From Flavobacteriaceae bacterium (GTDB lineage: Bacteria > Bacteroidota > Bacteroidia > Flavobacteriales > Flavobacteriaceae), in the NCBI GenBank assembly GCA_023254815.1, contig JALRKI010000075.1:1-7209 (forward strand): 7,209 bases of DNA, read 5' to 3'. Shown here piece after piece: positions 1 through 4,989 of this stretch. Within the stretch, counting starts at the first letter, position 1, and the number at the start of each line of letters is the position of its first letter. The notes beneath the pieces are model-generated. The model was not told the origin of the DNA. It searched no databases and worked only from the letters and a program-made list of their open reading frames with translations. A program made the translations under genes and the position numbers.

Positions 1-1628
1 GGCGCAAATTGAAAACCCCTTTTTGACCGACGTTCAGCATACAATTTTATCAAATTGAAAGCTATTTCTTTAACTCGGGACTTGGTTTTTTGTTTGAGCG
101 CCATCCAGGCTTTACTTCCCAATTTGTACAGTTTAGGAGCAGTTCCCTCCTTGCCATTGAACTTGGCAATTTTGTGAAGCGCGTGAATACTCAAATACAG
201 AATATCTCTTTCGGCATATATGAGTTTAATGGCTTCTTGAAATCTGCCTTCCACTTCTATCTTTTGAAGACCAGCAAATCGGCCAACACCGTGATCAATA
301 TGGGTCACAAAATCACCCACCTGAAGGGCATTGAGCTCTTTCATCGAAATGGCTTCAGCCTTTTCAAAATTGTGCTTAAGGTGGAATTTTTGGTATCGTT
401 CAAAAATTTGGTGATCGGTATAACAGGCTACTTTGATATCCTGATCGACAAATCCTTCATGAAGCGGCAGTTCAATCGTTTTGAATTCAGCCGAATGCTC
501 GGCATTTTCCATGATGTCATTGAACCTTTTGGCCTGTTGCTTATTGTTACAACATATGTAATTCGCATAACCTTGATCGGTTAGAGTGTTCAAATTGCTA
601 AACAAAAATTCGAACTGCTTATTAAAAGTCGGCTGAGGTTTTGTAGAAAAACTTACAGATAATTGGTCTGGAAAAAGCGCCTTAGGCAGTTCAGATAGCG
701 CAATGAGTTGCTGCTTATTGATATGCTTTTCAAACCACTTACTGTCACAAAACAGTTGTTCTGGACGAGAGTATCTCAAGTCTGGATTTAACGATTGAAA
801 GTTTACTTCGGCTTTTTCAAAAAGGTTGTCTAGACGATCCCCAATTGATGCAAAATGATCGACAAAAACAGTAGTTTTTAAACCTAAAAACTCAATCAAA
901 GACTCCCGTTCAAAGTCAAGGTTCTTTAGTTCCAGATTGGGGAGAATTTTGACTTCATTGGTCTTTTGTATGGACAACTGTGATTCCAAATCAAAACTTC
1001 GAATGGACTCAATTTCATTTCCGAAGAATTCGATGCGATGGGGCAAATCATGAGAAAATGAAAATACATCCACCAAACCTCCTCTAACGGAAAATTGACC
1101 GGGTTCAACTACAAAATCCACTCGATCAAAGTGCATATCGAACAGGGTTTGATTGAGGTCATCTAAGGTAATTTTTTCACCTACCGAAATATGAAGGGCT
1201 TGTTGAATCAAGTTATTCTGAGTTATTACCTTTTCAAACAAAGCATCTGGATATGAGACTACTATGGTCGGTTTTTTGGAATTAACAATAGTGTTTAGCA
1301 CCTCAGTACGCATCAACACATTGGCATTTTCTGTTTGTTCTAAAGTATAGGGTCGACGGTGGCTGGAAGGAAAAAAAAGTACCTCAGCGTCCGGTAATAA
1401 TTGTTCTAAATCATTGAGATAGTATGCCGCCTTTTCTTTGTCGCCGATCACAAGCAATAAGGATTTATGGGTTGACAAATAGACAGATGCCGCTACTACA
1501 GAAGCTGCAGAACCGACTAATCCAGAAATTGAAACTGATTTTTCATTTTGGAGCAAGGTTTCCCTCAATTTTTGCATAGGCAAAGACCGTTCAAACTCCA
1601 CTAAAATTTGGGCTTTACCCAATGACAT
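1..1628 (-). CDS. mfd: Transcription-repair coupling factor Mfd, N-terminal half (partial at left edge)
   Basis: Mfd removes RNA polymerase stalled at DNA lesions and recruits UvrA for nucleotide excision repair. I translated the minus strand from the ATG at 1628 to the window edge: about 542 codons without a stop. Family members have about 1,100 residues, so roughly the second half, with the RecA-like translocase motor, lies off the window. Residues 1 to ~300 resemble the UvrB-homology module, with a degenerate nucleotide-binding loop at GLVGSAASV (36-44) and a PSSHRRPYTLEQTENANVL stretch typical of Bacteroidota Mfd. Later come YTDHQIFERY and, near 443-451, HIDHGVGRF, which opens the CarD-like RNA-polymerase-interaction domain. 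The last residues read LIKLYAERR, as expected just before the motor. The ATG at 1628 is the first start in frame near the divergent promoter; Met18 is an alternative. It is divergent from the TerB-like gene. Identification is very sure, the exact start less so. Confidence 0.95.
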   Translation of the reverse strand, partial: MSLGKAQILVEFERSLPMQKLRETLLQNEKSVSISGLVGSAASVVAASVYLSTHKSLLLVIGDKEKAAYYLNDLEQLLPDAEVLFFPSSHRRPYTLEQTENANVLMRTEVLNTIVNSKKPTIVVSYPDALFEKVITQNNLIQQALHISVGEKITLDDLNQTLFDMHFDRVDFVVEPGQFSVRGGLVDVFSFSHDLPHRIEFFGNEIESIRSFDLESQLSIQKTNEVKILPNLELKNLDFERESLIEFLGLKTTVFVDHFASIGDRLDNLFEKAEVNFQSLNPDLRYSRPEQLFCDSKWFEKHINKQQLIALSELPKALFPDQLSVSFSTKPQPTFNKQFEFLFSNLNTLTDQGYANYICCNNKQQAKRFNDIMENAEHSAEFKTIELPLHEGFVDQDIKVACYTDHQIFERYQKFHLKHNFEKAEAISMKELNALQVGDFVTHIDHGVGRFAGLQKIEVEGRFQEAIKLIYAERDILYLSIHALHKIAKFNGKEGTAPKLYKLGSKAWMALKQKTKSRVKEIAFNLIKLYAERRSKRGFQFA

Positions 1629-1637
1629 ATTTTTGAG

Positions 1638-1645
1638 CAAATATA
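1638..1645 (-). promoter_or_regulatory. Candidate -7 element of the mfd promoter
   Basis: On the minus strand the sequence reads TATATTTG, an exact match to the Bacteroidota -7 consensus TAnnTTTG. It ends only nine bases before the proposed mfd start codon. I see no TTG -33 element at the usual 19-21 base spacing, only AT-rich sequence. If the element is used, the mRNA leader would be only about five bases long. An 8-bp AT-rich match can arise by chance, so this is moderate evidence. Confidence 0.45.
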
Positions 1646-1699
1646 GCTTGCTGTGTTCAATTTTTTTGATTTTTTCTGTATGAAAAACGACGATTGATG

Positions 1700-1707
1700 T
1701 ATCTTTG
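1700..1707 (+). promoter_or_regulatory. Candidate -7 element for the TerB-like gene
   Basis: TATCTTTG matches the Bacteroidota -7 consensus TAnnTTTG exactly and lies 19 bases before the ATG at 1727. A CTG at 1676-1678 is the nearest thing to a -33 TTG, with a 21-base spacer. The expected leader is about 15 bases and A-rich (TTAAAAAAAGACT), which suits Bacteroidota translation without a Shine-Dalgarno site. Confidence 0.45.
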
Positions 1708-1726
1708 AGGTGCTTAAAAAAAGACT

Positions 1727-2149
1727 ATGTCCATTTCTGATTTATTTGATTCAGGTTTTCAAAAACGCAATAAAGACCACTTCGCTGCCATTGTTCGTGT
1801 GGCTATGGGCGATGGGGAAATTTCACAAGAAGAAAAAGCATTTTTAAATCGTCTGGCACATCGACTCAATATTGAGCCAACCGAGTATAATGAAATCTTA
1901 GTTGATTACAACAGCCATCCTATCAATCCTCCTCATTCATTGGAACAACGTTATGAGAGACTCTATGATTTGGCTCAAATTGTCAATGCCGATGAAATTC
2001 AAGACGAACATGAAGTGAATTTGATGGAAAAAATTGCCGTTGGATTAGGATTTCATTCCGATCATATTGCGGAAATTGTACCCAAAGCACTCAAAATGGC
2101 TAAAGAGTCAAAAGATGCCGAAAGTTTTGCTGAAGCTATGAGGGCATAG
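1727..2149 (+). CDS. TerB-family (tellurite-resistance TerB-like) small acidic protein
   Basis: This 140-residue cytoplasmic protein has no signal peptide or membrane segment and looks all-helical. It resembles the TerB/DjlA-N family. Residues ~17-45 carry a helix followed by GDGEISQEEKAFL (28-40); residues ~81-108 repeat the pattern with NADEIQDEHEVNLMEKIAVGLG (positions 87-108). The acidic residues at the start of each repeat (D29, E31, E35 and D89, D93, E94) are where TerB relatives bind divalent metal. The exact role is unknown: TerB domains occur in stress and tellurite systems, but no other ter genes are nearby, so tellurite resistance should not be inferred. It is divergent from mfd, has its own promoter-like element, and ends directly against the fbp stop codon. 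Start choice: ATG 1727 is the only Met giving the complete first helix. Family assignment fairly sure, function unknown. Confidence 0.85.
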   Translation: MSISDLFDSGFQKRNKDHFAAIVRVAMGDGEISQEEKAFLNRLAHRLNIEPTEYNEILVDYNSHPINPPHSLEQRYERLYDLAQIVNADEIQDEHEVNLMEKIAVGLGFHSDHIAEIVPKALKMAKESKDAESFAEAMRA

Positions 2150-2151
2150 CT
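2134..2151. terminator. Small hairpin spanning the abutting stop codons of the TerB-like gene and fbp
   Basis: AGCTATG and CATAGCT form a perfect 7-bp inverted repeat around a 4-base loop (AGGG on the plus strand). It covers the plus stop (2147-2149) and most of the minus stop (2150-2152). Both genes converge here with no spacer, so any terminator must lie within coding sequence. Against it, the stem has only three G:C pairs and no good T-run follows: AATCTTTC on the plus strand, TCAGCAAAAC on the minus. It is therefore a candidate weak bidirectional terminator or mRNA 3'-end hairpin only. Confidence 0.35.
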
Positions 2152-3151
2152 AATCTTTCATAAAGGATTCTAGATCGTTCACCATTTCTTTGGAACCGCA
2201 GTAAAATGGCACTCTTTGATGGAGGGTCGTCGGAGAAATGTCTAATATTCTTTCGACACCATTACTAGCCTTACCGCCAGCCTGCTCCGTAATGAAAGCT
2301 ATAGGATTGCATTCGTAAAGCAATCTCAATTTTCCCATAGGATTCTGAGCAGTTTGGGGATACAAGTAAATACCCCCTTTAATCATGTTGCGATGGCAAT
2401 CGGAAACCAAAGATCCTATATATCGAGAGGTATAGGGTCTGTTGCCTTCCTCTTTTTGGCAGTATTTCAAATAGTCTTTAACACCTTGGGGAAAATGAAC
2501 GTAATTGCCTTCATTGATGGAATAAATACTTCCCTCGGGGGGGAATTTCATATCGGGGTGAGACAAATAAAAAGTACCTATGGCCGGATTCAATGTAAAC
2601 CCATTGACTCCAGCACCAGTTGTATAAACCAACATGGTAGAAGTACCATAAATTACATAACCTGCCGCAACTTGTTCACTTCCTTTTTGAAGAAAATCCT
2701 CAATTAATACAGGCGATCCAACTGGCGTAACTCTTCGAAAAACGGAAAATATGGTTCCCACCGACACGTTAACATCGATATTTGAAGATCCATCAAGAGG
2801 ATCAATCAGAACTACATATTTGTTTTGATTATTGGCATCGATACTATTGATGCTGATGAAATCTTCCTCTTCTTCACTTGCAATACCGCACACAATATTT
2901 CTTTTTGTTAATGTTTGGACAAACTTATCGTGTGCATAGACGTCCAATTTCTGTTGAGCTTCTCCTTGCACATTGGTTTCTCCAAAATCTCCCAAAATGT
3001 CTACTAACCCAGCCTTATTGACTTCATAGTTAACCACCTTGGCAGCCAATCTAATCGAGTTTATCAATCTTGACAATTCGCCAGAAGAATACTTAAAAGA
3101 GCTTTGGTGTTCGATGATAAATTCACCTAAAGTTTGGTTGATTTTTGGCAT
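2150..3151 (-). CDS. fbp: Class I fructose-1,6-bisphosphatase
   Basis: This cytosolic enzyme hydrolyses fructose 1,6-bisphosphate to fructose 6-phosphate, the committed step of gluconeogenesis. From the chosen ATG at 3151 it has 333 residues, the normal class I length. Visible motifs are the regulatory N-terminal part (TLGEFIIEHQ, 7-16; ELSRLI, 25-30), the metal-binding acids SEEEED (92-97), the catalytic DPLDGSSNID (118-127), the phosphate-binding region RYIGSLVSDCHRN (243-255) and the class I signature GKLRLLYECNPIA (273-285). All key residues look intact. A Met 21 codons upstream (3214) would add a hydrophobic leader, but a promoter lies inside that extension and the family starts at MPK-like sequence, so I reject it. 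It converges with the TerB-like gene and diverges from the acetyltransferase operon. Confidence 0.97.
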   Translation of the reverse strand: MPKINQTLGEFIIEHQSSFKYSSGELSRLINSIRLAAKVVNYEVNKAGLVDILGDFGETNVQGEAQQKLDVYAHDKFVQTLTKRNIVCGIASEEEEDFISINSIDANNQNKYVVLIDPLDGSSNIDVNVSVGTIFSVFRRVTPVGSPVLIEDFLQKGSEQVAAGYVIYGTSTMLVYTTGAGVNGFTLNPAIGTFYLSHPDMKFPPEGSIYSINEGNYVHFPQGVKDYLKYCQKEEGNRPYTSRYIGSLVSDCHRNMIKGGIYLYPQTAQNPMGKLRLLYECNPIAFITEQAGGKASNGVERILDISPTTLHQRVPFYCGSKEMVNDLESFMKD

Positions 3152-3168
3152 AATGAAAAAATTACGTA

Positions 3169-3200
3169 CAAATATCACAAAAATCAATCTGACAGCGCAA
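3169..3200 (-). promoter_or_regulatory. fbp promoter (Bacteroidota type, -33 TTG and -7 GATATTTG)
   Basis: On the minus strand TTG (3200-3198) is followed by a 21-base spacer and GATATTTG (3176-3169), which differs from the -7 consensus TAnnTTTG only in its first base. The -7 element ends 17 bases before the ATG at 3151, predicting a leader of about 13 bases. This placement argues against the longer fbp frame from 3214, because that start would lie upstream of the promoter. Confidence 0.55.
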
Positions 3201-3206
3201 TAAATC

Positions 3207-3228
3207 AAGTTCAAATCATAGGGAACTT
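3207..3228. repeat. Inverted repeat between the divergent fbp and acetyltransferase promoters
   Basis: AAGTTC (3207-3212) and GAACTT (3223-3228) form a perfect 6-bp inverted repeat with a 10-base spacer. It lies upstream of the fbp -33 element and over the expected -33 region of the acetyltransferase promoter, a position where a dimeric regulator could affect both genes. Short inverted repeats in AT-rich DNA are common, so an operator role is only a guess. Confidence 0.3.
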
Positions 3229-3233
3229 TAAAC

Positions 3234-3241
3234 TATATTTG
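3234..3241 (+). promoter_or_regulatory. Candidate -7 element of the acetyltransferase-aspartokinase-acyltransferase operon
   Basis: TATATTTG matches TAnnTTTG exactly and ends 16 bases before the ATG at 3258, giving a predicted leader of about 12 bases. The expected -33 position holds TTC (3210-3212, 21-base spacer) rather than TTG. No later promoter is evident before 6826, and the gene overlaps make this the likely main promoter for all three genes. Confidence 0.5.
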
Positions 3242-3257
3242 ACCAGATATTACCATC

Positions 3258-3749
3258 ATGCATTTCAGTACAAGAGAAGCCACGATATCGGATGTCCCAG
3301 AGATATTAAATTTAATTCGAGAATTGGCGGTTTTCGAGAAATCGCCACATGCGGTAGTCGTTACGGAAAAAGAACTGGAAGAGTCTGGTTTTGGATTTCA
3401 GCCCGCGTTCAAATGCTTTGTTGCTGAACAAGCTGGCGAAATCCTCGGTATGGCCTTAATTTATTTCAGATTTTCGACTTGGGTAGGAAGAACAATTCAT
3501 CTTGAAGATTTGATTGTCAAAAAGGCCCATCGTGGATTGGGCATTGGAAGTGCGCTCTATGCTTTGGTTATGGATTATGCTGCAAAGAAAAAAGTTCGTC
3601 GTGTTGAATGGGTAGTCCTAGATTGGAATCAGAACGCAATAAATTTTTATGAGAAAACTGGAGCCCTAGTTTTGAAAGACTGGTATTTGGCTCAGATGGA
3701 CGAAGAAGGATTGAAACGATTTATTCAAACTCAAAATGGATGTATTTAA
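3258..3749 (+). CDS. GNAT acetyltransferase of the diamine (SSAT)/thialysine type
   Basis: This 163-residue single-domain cytosolic enzyme transfers an acetyl group from acetyl-CoA to an amine. It resembles eukaryotic spermidine/spermine N1-acetyltransferase and its thialysine-acetylating paralogue across its whole length: IRELAVFEK (20-28), TEKELEESGFGFQP (36-49), the HLEDLIV strand (81-87), the acetyl-CoA loop HRGLGIG (91-97), WNQNAINFYEKTGA (123-136) and a final MDEEGLKRF (147-155). The conserved acids E83-D84 and the candidate catalytic Tyr131 are present. The substrate could be a polyamine, thialysine or another lysine-like amine; sequence alone does not decide. It is first in an operon: its last 14 bases overlap the start of the aspartate kinase gene. 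The ATG at 3258 sits just behind a promoter-like element and gives the usual N-terminus. Family certain, substrate uncertain. Confidence 0.9.
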   Translation: MHFSTREATISDVPEILNLIRELAVFEKSPHAVVVTEKELEESGFGFQPAFKCFVAEQAGEILGMALIYFRFSTWVGRTIHLEDLIVKKAHRGLGIGSALYALVMDYAAKKKVRRVEWVVLDWNQNAINFYEKTGALVLKDWYLAQMDEEGLKRFIQTQNGCI

Positions 3750-4989
3750 GTTTGGTGGTGCTTCAGTGAAGAACGCCGAAGCTGTTAGAAACTTACTAAA
3801 CGTTCTGAAATCTCAGAAACAATTGCCGAGCGTAGTAGTCGTCTCAGCCATGGACAAAACTACCAATGCATTGGAAAAAGTTGTTGAATGTTATTTCAAA
3901 GACCGCAAAATGGTTAGTAGCGCTCTTCAAGAAGTTCGGAAATTCCACAGCAACATTCTTTTGGATCTTTTTGACAATGACCAACATGCTGTTTTTGGAG
4001 CTGTTAACGGTTTTTTCGACGAAGTCATCCGATTTCTGGAAAGCAACAAATCGACCAATTACAATTTTGTTTACGACCAAATCGTTGGTATTGGCGAAAT
4101 TGTTTCGACCACGATAATTAGCCATTTTCTAATAGATAATGGGATTAAGAATCAATGGCTCGATGCTCGCGCTTTGATAAAAACCAACAATACGTACAGG
4201 ACTGCGGGTCTTCATTTGATTAAAACTCAACAAAATATCACTCAAACCATCAAGCCGGACCTACTTTATGTAACCCAAGGATTTATTGGCAGTGACTCTA
4301 ATAATTTTTCAACTACACTAGGTCGAGAAGGCAGCGATTATTCGGCCGCTATAATAGGATACTGCATCAATGCTTCGGCAGTGACCGTTTGGAAGGATGT
4401 GCCCGGGATTCTCAATGCCGATCCAAAATTTTTTGATCAGACGAAATTAATCCCGCACATGTCCTACGAAGAGGCTATTGAGCAGGCCTATTACGGCGCT
4501 ACGGTGATCCATCCCAAAACTTTGCAACCACTCCACCAAAAAGAAATTCCACTGTTTGTAAGATCATTTCAGGATCCAATCGCGCCAGGTACTTGCATCA
4601 AGAAAAACAAATTGATGCCCGAAAACATCTGTTGCTATATGCTCCTTAAGAACCAAATTTTTATTACACTCAGTACCCTAGACCTTTCATATATCGTTGA
4701 AAAACAGTTTAAAAAAATTGCTTCTTTATTAGAATCTTATCAAATGAAAATTCGGCTCACGCAAAATTCTGCCATCAGCATGTCCGTTTGTTTTTCCGAT
4801 CCCTTCAATCACAAACAAGCTATGCTTCACGAATTAAGGGCGAAATATGATTTGACTGTTGTGGAGAACGTCAATCTTTATACCGTTCTAAACCCTCAAA
4901 CAGATCGACCTGATTTTATTCCAGAAGGAACTGATGTATTGATCAAACAACTCACCACTAAACGTCTTCAATTTGTCACAAAAAGTTAA
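3736..4989 (+). CDS. Aspartate kinase (monofunctional, with C-terminal ACT region)
   Basis: Aspartate kinase phosphorylates aspartate with ATP to 4-aspartyl phosphate, the first step toward lysine, threonine, methionine and diaminopimelate. The 417-residue protein has the amino-acid-kinase domain at ~1-290: KFGGASV (5-11), VVVSAMDKTTNALE (34-47), GIGEIVS (118-124), LDAR (142-145), TLGREGSDYSAA (194-205), VWKDVPGILNADP (218-230) and YGATVIHPKTLQPL (253-266). Residues ~300-417 form a regulatory ACT region with NSAISMSVCF (344-353) and a closing LQFVTK. No homoserine dehydrogenase domain is fused. The effector (lysine, threonine or both) cannot be read from the sequence. It overlaps the acetyltransferase by 14 bp and the downstream acyltransferase by 17 bp, so translational coupling is likely. 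The ATG at 3736 gives the canonical N-terminus. I leave the symbol blank because lysC and thrA-type naming cannot be separated here. Confidence 0.96.
   Translation: MDVFKFGGASVKNAEAVRNLLNVLKSQKQLPSVVVVSAMDKTTNALEKVVECYFKDRKMVSSALQEVRKFHSNILLDLFDNDQHAVFGAVNGFFDEVIRFLESNKSTNYNFVYDQIVGIGEIVSTTIISHFLIDNGIKNQWLDARALIKTNNTYRTAGLHLIKTQQNITQTIKPDLLYVTQGFIGSDSNNFSTTLGREGSDYSAAIIGYCINASAVTVWKDVPGILNADPKFFDQTKLIPHMSYEEAIEQAYYGATVIHPKTLQPLHQKEIPLFVRSFQDPIAPGTCIKKNKLMPENICCYMLLKNQIFITLSTLDLSYIVEKQFKKIASLLESYQMKIRLTQNSAISMSVCFSDPFNHKQAMLHELRAKYDLTVVENVNLYTVLNPQTDRPDFIPEGTDVLIKQLTTKRLQFVTKS

Noticed and set aside
90..584. Open frame of 164 codons on the plus strand
   Set aside because: It lies antisense to the clearly conserved mfd coding sequence on the minus strand and has no recognisable protein features.
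3152..3214. Longer fbp start giving a 21-residue hydrophobic leader that resembles a signal peptide
   Set aside because: The enzyme is cytosolic, the family begins at the MPK start, and the fbp promoter with good -33 and -7 elements lies inside the extension.
3844..4125. Open frames on both strands inside aspartate kinase
   Set aside because: The aspartate kinase frame carries all family motifs through this stretch, so the other frames are by-products of it.
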